In this document: positions 47,501 to 56,235 of the stretch, one piece after another
How positions within the stretch are numbered: position 1 is the first letter of the stretch
How the letters are laid out: every line of letters starts with the position of its first letter
Origin: Colias croceus
Taxonomy: Eukaryota; Arthropoda; Insecta; Lepidoptera; Pieridae
Assembly (NCBI RefSeq): GCF_905220415.1
Contig: NC_059552.1
Location: 7,207,001-7,271,000, forward strand
Direction: 5' to 3'
Length of the DNA stretch: 64,000 bases
Program-made: the position numbers and the translations under genes
Notes under the pieces: model-generated
Seen by the model: the letters and a program-made list of their open reading frames with translations, nothing else
Databases searched by the model: none
Told to the model about the DNA's origin: nothing

Positions 47501-49424
47501 GGGTAAACATGGCCTAACCAATGTTCATGACATGTTGCACTGAGGGGGCCAAGGGCTTTAGACTAATATATTATGTACTTTACGAATAATTTAAAATATT
47601 TAGGTTTACAAAATTCCACGTTGAAAAATTAACAATTAGACTAAGCGGTATTATCACTTTATTATTTGTTACAGAACGATAACCGACGACATAATGGACC
47701 GTCAAAAGATCGACCAAGCGACGGACACGCGGAGCATCGAAGAGTTCATACGAGAATTGATCCGAAAGGAGTTCCAATATCTCCTGCAAGATTCCGACAT
47801 ATCAGACACATCTAGCAGGAAAACCGACGATTTAGTCAACAAGGGTGTCGCGAATGTTCTAGAAAGTCTCAAAGACGATAGCGAAAAGAAAATCCCAGTG
47901 AAATCTTTTTCCACTGTCAAAATAAATGGAAATAACAAGCCTCTCCTACAAATTACCTTTAGTAGAAGTGGGGAGAATAGTTTGCAAGTGCTGGATAATT
48001 GTGTCAATGTGACTATAGCTGAAGGAAATAGCGGTAAAGAAAAACTAAATCTGTCCATTGATGATACTCTGACCGACGAAATACATATAAATGCGTTGAA
48101 ACGGTGCCAAGCATTCAATGCTATTCAGGTGAGGAAGCTTTTAGATTAATACTTTTTTTTTTACTTTTTAGCATTTCTCATAGTTCAATTTTTATGGAGA
48201 GTACTATATTATTTTTCATTAGCGCTAAGTGACTGAGATTTTCATATTTTATTACGAAAAATGACAATTACAATTATTATAAAATTTAACTTTTATTTTT
48301 ATGTTGAGGTTTAGTGGCATCTTAAAGGTCAACGCCATCTATATGTTTATCGTCGTATTAAAATAAAAAGGTTATGTGGCGGCATCTAGTAACTATTATT
48401 ATTAACAATTACTCGAAAAGCGTCATACTTTTGTTATTTTCGCTTGCTCTATCGCCAACGTCCATACCACGTTGAATACACCGGTTCTCGTCCGATCACC
48501 GAAGTTAAGCAACGTCGGGCGCGGTCAGTACTTGGATGGGTGACCGCCTGGGAACACCGCGTGATGTTGGCTTTTTGCTTTATTTGTATAAATGTAACTA
48601 TCTTACGTTTTTAATTTCAACAGATGTTTTTATTTAAAATAAAAATACTCACATAATATAAAACACTTTAATCGACTCTAGTTAATGTTTTGTAATAAAA
48701 GTCGAGCCTTCCTATTGTTATTTTAATAAAATAAATGTTTTTTTGTTTACAGGAAGCCAAAAGTACTGAAGATCTATACATAGACGACGACATATCAACA
48801 CACATGCAAGAGAATTTCGGCGGGAAACTGATCCCATTGCACGGCTCCTTGCACGAAATACTCTGCGAGAAGAAAGACGACTGTTGCCTCATCAAAGTGA
48901 AGCAAGAGAACGGATGCGATACTATTTACTTCAAGTGTGACTCTGACACAGAATCCAGAGACGCCATAGACGGCTTCGACACCAAAGACACAGTTGTTTT
49001 CAAACGAAGCATCTCCGTTATAGAGGAACGCATACAACGCGTCCACCCAAAAGACAAGCGACCCAACCCCGTCGCAGCTCTACGCAAACTCAGCGATCGA
49101 CTCAAATCGCGCCCCAAATCAGAGATATTCGTCCAAAACATTACCAAAGAGTCCCGAATACTCAGCAACAGCAGCCCCTGCCTGTACTCCAACGATAAAG
49201 ACGAAGTGGAGGTCAATATCGAGAACGTCATGTGTTACCAGGACTCGTCCTCCGACGAATGCCTCAAGTGCCAAGCCGAAAACGATGACTTTGAAATCAT
49301 CGAACGAGAAATAGAAGAAGGCCTCGCTAGCGCCAACTTTAACCCGCTCACTTGCGGCTGCCTCGAGAAAATATCCGAGGAAAACCTCTCCGTCATCAAC
49401 GAAGAGGAAAAAAATTTTGGTTGA
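23598..49424 (+). CDS. TEX14-like pseudokinase, 14 coding exons
   Basis: Exons: 23598-23623, 30928-31549, 31735-31916, 35112-35229, 35736-35976, 36277-36498, 36907-37100, 39600-40377, 41926-42097, 43450-43632, 44230-44375, 45259-45355, 47675-48128, 48753-49424. Phases agree throughout and give 1368 codons plus stop. Residues about 217-535 are a kinase fold: Lys in P-V-Q-M-K-T-L (K255), C-R-H-P-N-V-I-L-L-M-G-L, A-P-E-L (438-441), S-D-V-Y-S-L. H-R-D is replaced by H-T-E (346-348) and D-F-G by D-L-S (366-368), and there is no glycine loop, so catalysis is unlikely. I-P-W-K-G and the domain end Q-S-V-K-N-D-L resemble TEX14, which stabilises germ-cell intercellular bridges; the N-terminal ankyrin repeats of vertebrate TEX14 are absent. 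The C-terminal 830 residues are mostly disordered, Ser/Glu/Lys-rich. Exon 1 (M-G-V-F-K-W-L-R) rests on phase fit alone. The exon 10 end is uncertain (alternative 43644). Confidence 0.72.
23947..25704. mobile_element. 1.76 kb TIR element with GCGTCCAC subterminal repeats
   Basis: Ends are near-perfect inverted repeats of about 30 bp: TACCTAGGGTCATTGCGCC followed by GTTCGCGTCCAC, mirrored at 25673-25704. The octamer GCGTCCAC or its complement recurs at both ends (near 23971, 24181, 24202, 25192, 25250, 25287, 25673). No transposase frame is visible. It lies in intron 1 of the TEX14-like gene and is itself interrupted by another repeat at 24321. Confidence 0.6.
24321..24772. mobile_element. Common Lepidoptera-type repeat nested in the TIR element
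   Basis: Begins AACCGGCCAAATTCGAGTGG, contains GGGTTCCGTATTAATCTG, GACAGAAAGACAGACCGG and GACGGACGGATATC, and ends GGTTCGGAACCCTAAAA. I recall this layout from many lepidopteran sequences; class not assigned. No coding capacity. Confidence 0.5.
26770..26815. repeat. Perfect 20-bp-stem hairpin
   Basis: TAATTGCTCATCTGAAACTT, the 6-base loop GTGCGT, then the exact reverse complement of the arm. No flanking terminal repeats are seen. It lies in a long intron and does not look like a known element end. Confidence 0.6.
26872..27000 (-). mobile_element. Helitron-like fragment, family B
   Basis: CTAGCTTTCCGTCAGCGGC start with the GGCTTCGCCCGCG hairpin, then GTTCCCGTGGGATTTCC. The 5' half is missing. 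Confidence 0.5.
28855..29015 (-). mobile_element. Degenerate Helitron-like fragment
   Basis: CTTCGCCCGCGTGATCTG and, about 110 bp on, GGACAGACAGACAGACAAGT keep the order of family B but are strongly diverged. Confidence 0.35.
29794..29980 (-). mobile_element. Helitron-like element, family B, full length
   Basis: CTAG at 29794, CCGGCTTCGCCCGTGG, TTGGTTCAGTAGTTTAGG, AACAGACAGACAGACAGA, and TATTAGTATGGA at the right end followed by T. It is the best uninterrupted reference for the copy split by the LINE. Confidence 0.6.
31966..32254 (-). mobile_element. Helitron-like fragment, family B, interrupted
   Basis: CTAGCTTTTCGTTCGCAGC start and AAAATCGGTTCAACAGTTTT. A TTTATTTATTTATG-rich insert (about 32115-32230) separates it from the ATTTATAATATTAGTAGGAT end. 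It lies in TEX14-like intron 3. Confidence 0.4.
32609..34658 (+). mobile_element. mariner-type element with ~445-bp terminal inverted repeats
   Basis: Starts CAGGGTTACAGGAAAAGTCG and ends with its reverse complement, with TA on both sides (32607-32608 and 34659-34660). The arms pair closely over 32609-33054 and 34213-34658. Between them lies a broken transposase relic, and near 33830-33990 a second small inverted repeat (GTACGCCAACTATGAG against TAATAGTTGGCGTAC). It lies in intron 3 of the TEX14-like gene. Confidence 0.75.
33387..33560 (+). pseudogene. Tc1/mariner-type transposase remnant
   Basis: The frame reads M-W-F-Q-H-D-G-C-P-A-H-F, W-I-G-R-G-G-P and W-P-P-R-C-P-D-L-T-P-I-D-F-Y-V-W. These are the second catalytic Asp region (F-Q-H-D-G-x-P-A-H) and the following P-D-L-T-P-x-D-F block of the IS630-Tc1-mariner family. 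Only about 60 residues survive in one frame and no complete catalytic triad can be read, so it is dead. Confidence 0.7.
34661..34847 (+). mobile_element. Helitron-like element, family C
   Basis: Contains AAGCTGAAGAGGTTTGTTTG, GACCAACAGGAGCGGAGC, a TTGAAACCGCGGAG 3' segment and CTAG before T. It abuts the right TA of the mariner-type element. Confidence 0.55.
36969..37445 (+). repeat. 162-bp tandem triplication overlapping TEX14-like exon 7
   Basis: Units start at 36969, 37131 and 37293 (ACTGGTCTCCGT...), exactly 162 bp apart. Each holds the last ~132 bp of exon 7 plus the first ~30 bp of intron 7 with its GTATTTGTT donor. Units 2 and 3 are nearly identical; unit 3 carries a 7-base insertion near 37414. 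Units 2 and 3 lack an acceptor, and reading through the first donor meets TAA, so only the first unit should be coding. Confidence 0.9.
37676..37793 (+). rRNA. 5S: 5S rRNA gene copy (intron 7)
   Basis: 118-nt 5S sequence with intact internal promoter and T5 stop. One change near the 3' end (GATGTTAGC for GATGTTGGC) breaks a terminal-stem pair. Upstream flank TCGCATAAATTGTC differs from the other copies. Confidence 0.9.
37848..37990. repeat. Probable LINE 3' tail
   Basis: TAATAATCTTTATTTATTTC followed by AAGCTGGTGCCTGTGGTAGG and CACCAGGTCTCCACCACTC. The layout resembles a non-LTR 3' end, without coding sequence. Confidence 0.3.
38456..38663 (-). mobile_element. Helitron-like element, family B
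   Basis: CTAGGTTTCCGCCCGCGGC at the left, CATAGTTCCCGTTCCCGTGG inside, ATTTATAATATTAGTATGGA at the right before T. The hairpin loop region is deleted. Confidence 0.6.
39329..39446 (+). rRNA. 5S: 5S rRNA gene copy (intron 7)
   Basis: Consensus 118-nt 5S with TTTTTGC stop, preceded by TTTTCGCTTGCTCTATC as in several other copies. It ends 153 bp before exon 8 of the TEX14-like gene, same strand. Confidence 0.93.
40879..41595. mobile_element. TIR element with TATA flanks (717 bp)
   Basis: Inverted ends: CCTGGCGCGGCCTAAGATGA, then TCCCTATGACA, against TGTCATAGGGATCATCTTAG, then GCCGCGCCGGG. TATA lies on both sides (40875-40878 and 41596-41599), a possible target duplication. Non-coding; in TEX14-like intron 8. 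Confidence 0.6.
41680..41797 (+). rRNA. 5S: 5S rRNA gene copy (intron 8)
   Basis: Consensus 118-nt 5S, TTTTTGCTTATTTT after it. It ends 128 bp before exon 9. The upstream flank (TATTGCCCATC) does not share the CGCTTGCTCT sequence. Confidence 0.93.
42433..42612. mobile_element. MITE with GAAGTGAAACTTCTTTAT ends
   Basis: GAAGTGAAACTTCTTTATC at the left pairs with ATAAAGAAGTTTCACTTC at about 42570-42588. The middle and right end match 5620-5790. A related fragment is at 37510-37560. It lies in TEX14-like intron 9. Confidence 0.5.
42648..43401 (+). mobile_element. Helitron-like element, family B, carrying a foldback MITE
   Basis: TCCATACTAATA at 42648 is the Helitron 5' end. Its body resumes near 43223 (TAATATTATAAATGAGAAAG) and ends CCACGGGCGAAGCCGGGGCG ... 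CTAG at 43401 before T. The intervening 42662-43218 is a separate inverted-repeat element. Confidence 0.6.
42662..43218. mobile_element. Foldback MITE with ~170-bp inverted arms
   Basis: CAGGATACATCGCCCATTTT at the left is mirrored by AAAATGGGCGATGTATCCTG at the right. The arms continue to pair through GATAACAAGGATAAAA and its mirror near 43085. The CAG ends are hAT-like; no clean 8-bp duplication is visible. Confidence 0.65.
43649..43683 (+). repeat. (CA)n microsatellite at TEX14-like exon 10
   Basis: Mostly uninterrupted CA repeat directly after the predicted coding part of exon 10. The frame stays open through it (His-Thr repeats) to a GTAAGT near 43753, so it may be exonic in a variant transcript. 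Confidence 0.8.
43932..44049 (+). rRNA. 5S: 5S rRNA gene copy (intron 10)
   Basis: Consensus 118-nt 5S with TTTTTGCTGCTTATTTT after it and TTTTCGCTTGCTCTATC before it. It ends 180 bp before exon 11. The ~120 bp upstream (from CAGCGCCATCCATGC, 43809) is shared with the copies at 47307 and 48454. Confidence 0.93.
45431..45548 (+). rRNA. 5S: 5S rRNA gene copy (intron 12)
   Basis: 118-nt 5S with one difference (GGGCGTGGTC for GGGCGCGGTC) and TTCGCTTGCTCTGTC upstream. It begins 75 bp after exon 12. The 3' flank is TTTTTGGC rather than TTTTTGCT. Confidence 0.92.
46053..46243 (+). pseudogene. Transposase-like C-terminal remnant
   Basis: Open frame G-A-E-T-N-W-R-A-L-K, then L-A-N-P-P-P-E-A-K, then G-Q-K-R-K-R-G-C-P-S-K-S-K-P-A-L. 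A basic K-R-K-R-G-x-P tail of this kind ends several insect transposon proteins. It is flanked by inverted AGATCTGTCACCAAA / TTTGGTGACAGATCT motifs at 45874 and 46558. Family not assigned. Confidence 0.3.
46772..46960. mobile_element. 189-bp MITE with TA target duplication
   Basis: GGGTG...CACCAATAATGTGC at the left mirrors GCACATTATTGGTGG...CACCC at the right. TA flanks both ends (46770-46771, 46961-46962), as for mariner-type MITEs. It lies in TEX14-like intron 12. Confidence 0.7.
47307..47424 (+). rRNA. 5S: 5S rRNA gene copy (intron 12)
   Basis: Consensus 118-nt 5S followed by TTTTTGCTTATTTTTT. Its upstream ~140 bp (from CAGCGCCATCTATGTG, 47168) align in order with those of the 43932 copy. 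It ends 250 bp before exon 13. Confidence 0.93.
48454..48571 (+). rRNA. 5S: 5S rRNA gene copy (intron 13)
   Basis: Consensus 118-nt 5S with TTTTCGCTTGCTCTATC before and TTTTTGCTTTATTTG after. The upstream flank (AACGCCATCTATATG, 48330 on) is a diverged version of that at 43932. It ends 181 bp before exon 14. Confidence 0.93.
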
Positions 49425-50030
49425 CTTTTAATCTTTCGTTAAGAAAAAAGAGGAAAAAAATTTAGTTGACTTTTAATCGTGAATAAAATTATACTTAACC
49501 TGATAAGCGTGCTATTTTACGGGCGACGCCCATTTCGAGTACAAATTTTTATATTTTTTTTTTCTAAGCTGGCTTATGAAGAATGCTGTGCTTCATTGAT
49601 CCGTCCGCATTTAATGAGCCCAAAGATGTTTTTAGTTTTTTATTTTAAGTTTTAAAGAGTGCGCGGGAGTTTTGTGATTTTAAGATTAAGTAGCACTTTA
49701 CATTCCACTGTTGTGATTTTTAGATTAGTTATTCACCTCGAAGGTTTTAATAAATTATTTTTTGTTAATCTCGGTTCTAATTTTAATATAATTTTAATAT
49801 TTTTTTACATTCCTTATTATTTTTTAAGTCTATGCGCATGGACCAAAGGATTGATTGTCATTTTAGTCGTAGGTCTTTTATAATGTTCCATCAATGTTAA
49901 CTTCAGAATTTAAGAGGTTGTATTAATATAGAGAATTATTTTTAGAAGACGTATAACATAGATTTGTAGTTGATTTTAGACGTATTTGTTGAAATAAAGC
50001 GTCGTTACTTCATCTTGGTCTTTTATTTTC
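49425..50030 (+). other. 3' UTR of the TEX14-like gene
   Basis: AT-rich, without a supported frame. AAATAAAG at about 49991 followed 20-30 bases later by TCTTGGTCTTTTATTTT is a plausible poly(A) site. Confidence 0.5.
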
Positions 50031-51967
50031 CTTAAAAAGAATTTCCTATTTTTTATTAGGTATGTATTTTAAAATGGTACTTAGAGCAAGGACTACATAA
50101 TATAAATAGGTAATACCACAGACTAATAATAATATACTACGTATACAACAGACGGTTCACTCCATACAAAAAAAGTTGCACTATGAATTTGCGCAATTAA
50201 AGCGCCAGTGGGGAAAAAACGTACTACATGTTCGATTATATCTCTTGGTCTTTTGCTTTTAACACACTAGATGGCACGTTAAACACAGACTTGAAGTTCT
50301 TTTCCTTCCAGAGCCACTAGATGGCACTAATGTAAATATATGTACACGTACGGTCTTTTATTTTCAAGTCTGTGGCGTCAAGTGTCAATCAACATAATAA
50401 TAAATAGGTACCTACTAAACTCGGATTTTTAAATAAACAAAGTAAACTGAGTTATTTAGTCACAGAGTACATTATTATGACTGGTATTTAGTTCAGTTTA
50501 TTTACGAGATTCTGTCAAAACCAAAACGAGAAACTTTGTTTGTTTTCGTTTTTAATTGTTGACTAATATTTTAAAAATAAGTGCTAAATATGGTTTATGG
50601 ATGGACTGTGAGGTTATGTAGAATCTACAGGCAGAAAATAAGCTTTATATGGTAAACTGATATTTTCTCAGAACATAAATTTTTACAAACATGATTTTTA
50701 ATGATTGGTTTATGGATTTGTAACCCAATATAAGATTGTTTTATTACAGACTTATTGCTTACGTTCGCAATAACAAATTTGTTCAAGAGAGGAGAAGAAT
50801 TAATTCATCCCAAATGTAAATAATAATACGATTCTCCACAAAAACATTGTAGACACAAGATACATTTGCTACTAAGAAGGATATGGGATCATGAAGGATT
50901 TCATCTGTTTTAATACCAGTAAAATGGAATGAGCGCCGTGGCCGTGACTGTGTTTGGTACATAAAGAATGACAAACATTCAACTTGAAATTATGAGTGCA
51001 TTACGGGCAAGGGCACAATAAGTTGCCCTTTGACTAAGATGTACTTAATTTTAAGGAACACGAAAATGGATGGCTAGAATAATCGCATACATAGTATTTA
51101 TTTCTAGTCTGTAGTATAAATAATCAAAGACTACAAAATATAATGAACTATGTCTTTTATATTAATTCTACAGTTTACAGTGTAGTGTGTAATCTATTGT
51201 ATGTGTGCGTCTAGAATATATAGTCCTGTTGTTCTACAGTTTAAGCAGTTCAATACAAGCTTACAGTCGAGTCAAGTGTTTCATTAACCACCAACCATTG
51301 CATGGCAACCCTGCCAGTTTTGTAAATTGTAGTCTACCTAACCTGACTGTTGGTTTTGATTTGTATCACACAAAAAATACTATACCAAATTTCAAGAAAT
51401 AAGAATTAAATATTTGATTAAATTTTACTACTATACAGGAGCTTATACATGAAACATGACCAAAGCAGGGCTTTGGAGAAAGTGTGTATGGACAAAGACC
51501 ACAATACATATGGTGCGGACAACTGCATGAAAAGCATGCAGTAAGAGACATTAAATAAATAAATAAATAAAACACATTTATTGTCAAGATCACAACACGA
51601 GATACATTTATAAACAAAGGAAAACCAAAAAGAAATAAAAAGAAAAATAATTAAATAAAAATAATCTTATTCCTAAGAACTGTAATGTGGCAGTGGGTGA
51701 CCTGATAAATGGAGCCAACTCAGTATATGATGGCAATGTGATTAATACCTTACCACCACTGATTTTCAGTGACCCCAAGTGACTATTGGAGTTTCAGTCT
51801 ATGATAATTTAACATGAGTATATTATGTGAAAGATATATTTCTATTAATATGATAGATACTAATAAATAAATACATCAGTTAAAACATGTAATATAGGTA
51901 GCTCGTAGATATAATATCAGTATGTAATTATGTATATACTTAATGTAAATAAATAAAATGAAATTAT
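50031..51967. other. Intergenic DNA, no gene recognised
   Basis: I see no convincing frame. It contains a short motif (CACAGACTAATAATAATATA, 50118) that is repeated inverted near 56.1-56.6 kb, a GCCACTAGATGGCAC word near 50310 and an (AAAT)n run at 51553-51573. Confidence 0.4.
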
Positions 51968-52524
51968 GTATATGTTACCGGAAATGTATGAAATCAAGGA
52001 ATTGTATACAAATCCTAGTGGTTTAAGGACGCTGTCACAAATCTGCGTTACTCAAATTTAGGTATCTAACGTCGCCACGTGGTTCGCGGGAACATCACGC
52101 TCACGTAAACATAGCGCATTCCATTTTATAGACCATCTTCATACTTGATATTATTTTTAATTTATTACGAATTTTAAAAATTCATTTTTATACTTTTATT
52201 AGTAACTAGGTAGGTACAATTATTGTGATAAGTATGTTAGTAACTAACTTTAAAAAAAGTGTGTGTTTTACAAAACCTCTAGGAATTGTATGCAATATCT
52301 AGAAGCTTTTTAAAAAATGTTTAAAATATGTACTTTTTTAAGAATTATCATACATATTATTATGTTACCGGCAATGTAATAAATCCCGCATTGTACATAC
52401 AATTCTTAGAAAATATGTATGTTATTCCGAGTTACGGTCCGAATTAAATAAATTAGATTCGTCACATTACCTAGGAAATCTGAACTTTTCCTAAGGAGCA
52501 AACACATATTTTGCAAATGTGGAT

Positions 52525-53095
52525 GGTTTTTGGGGAAGCTATTACCCGAGGTCAAAACTAAAATCCAAGATGGCGCCGACGAAAATTTTACATCTTTTCG
52601 TCATGGGTGTCATTTTCATGGTTTTTGGGGTAGCTATTAATCAATATGAGGTCAAAACTAAAATCCAAGATGGCTCCGACGAAAAATTTGACATTTTTTC
52701 GTCATGGGTGTCATTTTCATGGTTTTTGGGGTAGCTATTAACGAATATGAGGTCAAAACTATAATCCAAGATGGCGCTGATGAAAATTTGACTTTTTTTC
52801 GTGATGGGTGTCATTTTCATGGTTTTTGGGGTAGCTATTAACGAATATGAGGTCAAAACTAAAATCCAAGATGGCGCCGACAAAAAATTTACATCTTTTC
52901 GTCATGGGTGTCATTTTCATGGTTTTTGGGGTAGCTATTAAACAATATGAGGTCAAAATTAAAATCCAAGATGGCGCCGACGAAAATTTTACATGTTTTC
53001 GTCATGGGTGTCTTTTTCAAGGTTTTTGGGGTAGCTATTAAGTATTAACCAATATGAGGTCAGAACTAAAATCCAAGATGACGCCAACGACGATT
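52525..53095 (+). repeat. Tandem array, ~100-bp unit, about 5.7 copies
   Basis: GGTTTTTGGGGTAGCTATTA recurs at 52620, 52721, 52821, 52921 and 53021. Each unit includes AAAATCCAAGATGGCGCCGA and TCGTCATGGGTGTCATTTTC. Units differ by a few bases. Open frames in them are by-products; 100 is not a multiple of three. Confidence 0.9.
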
Positions 53096-53592
53096 CCTAA
53101 ACATTTATTTCAATGCTCTTTAAGATTATTTCTCTCTCTCTCTCTCGTAGTATATAAGAATTCGACTATACAGGGTGTCCCACTATCGGTATACTAAGTG
53201 CTAAGGGACTTGTAGTTTTGCATACACTAATCACGTAAAAATACTTAAACAACAAAATTACATCAAAAAAATTTTGCTAAATTTTTCCTGAAAATCCATG
53301 TTTTCTTCTCTAACTTCGTGCAGCCGGGATATACCGTTTCGCTAATGTGATTATTTTGTCTATGAAAACATAATTAAACGATAGCTCACGTGCGGGTGAC
53401 AAAGTTGGGCGGGTTGCATTTACGGGGTGTACACAAAGAGTTTTATGAATTAATCTAATTGAAAAAAAAGATACACCTGGCATTTTATCAGTATTTTTTA
53501 CGTACTTAGCGTATGCAAAGCTATAACCTATACAGAGTGTGAGTGGGACAGTCTTAAAAATAATTTAAAAGAGATACATCATTTAAAGAGAC

Positions 53593-54165
53593 ACACCTAA
53601 AACCACAAAAATGACACCCATGACGAAAATATGTCAAATTTTTCGTCGGCGCCATCTTGGATTTTAGTTTTGACCTCATATTGGTTAATAGCTACCCCAA
53701 AAACCATGAAAATGACACCCATGACGAAAAGATGTAAAATTTTCGTCGGCGCCATTTTGGATTTCAGTTTTGACCTCATATTCGTTAATAGCTACCCCAA
53801 AAACCATGAAAATGACACCCATGACGAAAAGATGTAAAAGTTTCGTCGGCGCCATCTTGGATTATAATGTTGACCTCATATTCGTTAATAGATACCCCAA
53901 TAACCATGAAAATGACACCCATGACGAAAATATGTAAAATTTTCGTCGGCGCCATCTTGGATTTTCATTTTGACCTCATATTGTTTAATAGCTACCCCAA
54001 AAACCATGAAAATGACACCCATGACGAAAAGATGTAAATTTTTTGTCGGCGCCATCTTGGATTTTAGTTTTGACCTCATATTCGTTAATAGCTACCCCAA
54101 AAACCATGAAAATGACACCCATGACGAAAAGATGTAAAATTTTCGTCGGCGCCATTTTGGAGTTT
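53593..54165 (-). repeat. Inverted tandem array of the same 100-bp unit
   Basis: Reverse-complement units (TAATAGCTACCCCAAAAACC, CATGAAAATGACACCCATGA) at 100-bp spacing from 53.59 to 54.16 kb. Together with the left array it makes a long palindrome. Confidence 0.9.
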
Positions 54166-54595
54166 TTGTAATATGCCGAAATTCGTCTTTTTCAAAAATT
54201 CTACAAAAAGACGGTCGCGAGCCGACGGAGCCCCACGAAGTGGGGCTCCTATTTCTGTATAGTTTTAAAAAACACGAACCTAACTTAACCCACCCCCTTA
54301 TCCAAACCAAAAAATTCTGATTACGAATTTTTGGCATATTACAAAATGCCGGCCGTTTGTAATTCGGCGGATTATACAATCCGATTGCGACATACATACC
54401 CCTCGTCCCGCGTACCTTCCAATATCTTAGATGTTTTACATTTCCGATTGTTAGTTAGGAAATGTATAGATTTCCTAGGAAATGTGTACTATAAAATGAT
54501 TTATTTCACACATTTCCGTGCGATTTTAGGAATTACATACATTTCCTAGGAATTTTATACAATGACGGATTACATACATTTCCGTTAACATATAC

Positions 54596-55942
54596 TATGT
54601 TTATAATTATAATGATAAATAGGCAGAAAATAAATGTCTATATAATGTTATGTTATATTATAACCAGTAAATAAAATAAATATTTAATTAAAGTTTATGT
54701 GTAAACTGTAATTCGATACAAATGCACTAAGGATTAGAACAGGATTTTAAAATATGTTTCCGGTATTGGAAACGAAAATTATTAATATTTGTCAAACTGG
54801 TTAATGGTGGTGGAATGTTGTTCCAACACAGTGGCATTGTATCGAAAGCTACCCTTGAAAGCTGCTGAGTGGTGCTTGGGTATGGACAGCTTACAGTTTG
54901 CAGACCTGGCTAGGTAGTTTAAGGCACTTCGTTCACCTACCCATAAGAAGCTACAGCAAATGTGATGCTTCCTTGTGGATTAAGTTTATCTACAGATCAC
55001 CCATATTTGGCAATCTCGCTTCACCTAATGGCCTTGTCTGTTCAAGCCGAAATGAATTAATTACCTACTGCAAAAATTAAATAATTTAGATTACCTGGAA
55101 AGGACAAGGAAAATAAACTTTAAACAAGTGTTCGACCGATTATTTACCAAGTAGGTAAATAAATTAATGACAAGACAAGGTAATCAATTAATGCTAATAA
55201 TTTCCTAAAGAAAACATTTTTTTCAAAATTTTCACATTAAATAGGTACTTAACTAGGTCCTAGACTCAAAAGTTTATGATAAGTCAATGAATGATAAATA
55301 GAATATGTTTAAGTAAAATGAAGTAGTTTATTTTACAATAAATTAATCTTATAAATTACCAACTTTCATTCTGCGGCTTCAACCGTGTGCCTTATTCAAT
55401 CCCTGTTCCTACCCCTTGAATCCTATTTATGCAACAAAATTGAGATGTCCTTTTTCAACATATATCGAAATTTCCGTCAAAATCGGTTCAGACGCGTGCG
55501 GGAATACCTATTTTCTCGTGGTCCCACTATTTTGTCCTACTATGACGGAGTAACTTTCGTATTTATCTACAAAACAGAAATGATTTGATTGTTTGTTTGT
55601 TTGTATTGGATAGGATCCGAAACTACTGGACTGATTTGAAAAATTCTTTCATCATTCGAAGCAAAAATTATACCTACCTGATGAACATAGGCTACTTTTT
55701 ATAACGGGAAAATACTTCATTCTTATGGGAATCGATGTCGAAATATTTAATTTTAGGCGCATAAAGAAAAAAAACGCAAAGGATCATTCAAAACCTTTTC
55801 TACGGTTTAAATCTCAAAACTTTTTGGTTCATACTTCATATAAAGGTAATCTGATAGGATTATTTAGAAAATAAAACAAGATGACGTAGGTAGGTAGGTA
55901 TTTAACTTTAGTTTCGATTTATTATATTTCTTGATATTCTTA
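54596..55942. other. Intergenic DNA with degraded repeats
   Basis: No gene. 54780-54910 (GTGGAATGTTGTTCCAACAC) may be a LINE 3' relic. 55370-55560 and 55565-55770 hold strongly diverged Helitron-like pieces (TTGTTTGTTTGTATTGG, CTACTGGACTGATTTGAAAA). Confidence 0.35.
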
Positions 55943-56235
55943 ACGACGCGGTTGGCGCAGTTGTAAAGTAACTGCCTACTGAGCCGACGGTCCCGGGTTC
56001 GATCCCCGGTCAGGGCAAATATTTGTGTGATGTACTTGATTATTTGTTTTTGGGTCTGGGTGTTATCTATATATGTATTTATAAAATATTATATTATTTG
56101 TATACGTAGTATATTATTATTAGTCTGTGATATTATATTTATCGTCGTCTAGTACCCACAACATAAGCCTTAATTGAGATTACTGTGGGACTAGGTCGAT
56201 TTGTGTAATATTGTCCTTTAATATTTATTTATAAT
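55943..56235 (+). mobile_element. tRNA-derived SINE
   Basis: Head GACGCGGTTGGCGCAGTTGT (A box) and CGGGTTCGATCCCCGGTC (B box), then GGGCAAATATTTGTGTGATG and TCGTCGTCTAGTACCCACAA, ending in an AT-rich tail. Head plus long body identify it as a SINE and not a tRNA gene. A 26-bp motif (56104-56129) interrupts the body. Confidence 0.7.

Larger units (their letters stand above)
51968..54595. mobile_element. 2.6 kb foldback-like element with tandem-array arms
   Basis: Outer ends GTATATGTTACCGGAAATGT (left) and the mirror of GTATATGTTAACGGAAATGT (right). A second end-like copy lies at 52361. The arms are 100-bp tandem arrays in opposite orientation (52525-53095 and 53593-54165) around a ~500-bp spacer. 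The right arm has a 10-bp GGAGCCCCAC hairpin at 54227-54249. This is the architecture of FB/Galileo-type foldback transposons. No transposase is visible. Confidence 0.6.

Noticed and set aside
50577..50840. A possible two-exon small gene (M-V-Y-G-W-T-V-R, then Y-V-R-N-N-K-F-V-Q)
   Set aside because: Joining the candidate splice sites makes a stop codon at the junction.
52519..54079. Frames such as M-R-S-K-L-K-S-K-M-A-P-T in both directions
   Set aside because: Products of the 100-bp tandem units; the frame changes each unit and is not gene-like.
52525..54165. Regular repeats as a CRISPR array
   Set aside because: Eukaryotic DNA, 100-bp units without unique spacers, inverted array partner: a foldback structure.
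55943..56020. A tRNA gene
   Set aside because: A and B boxes are present but acceptor-stem pairing is absent and a SINE body follows.
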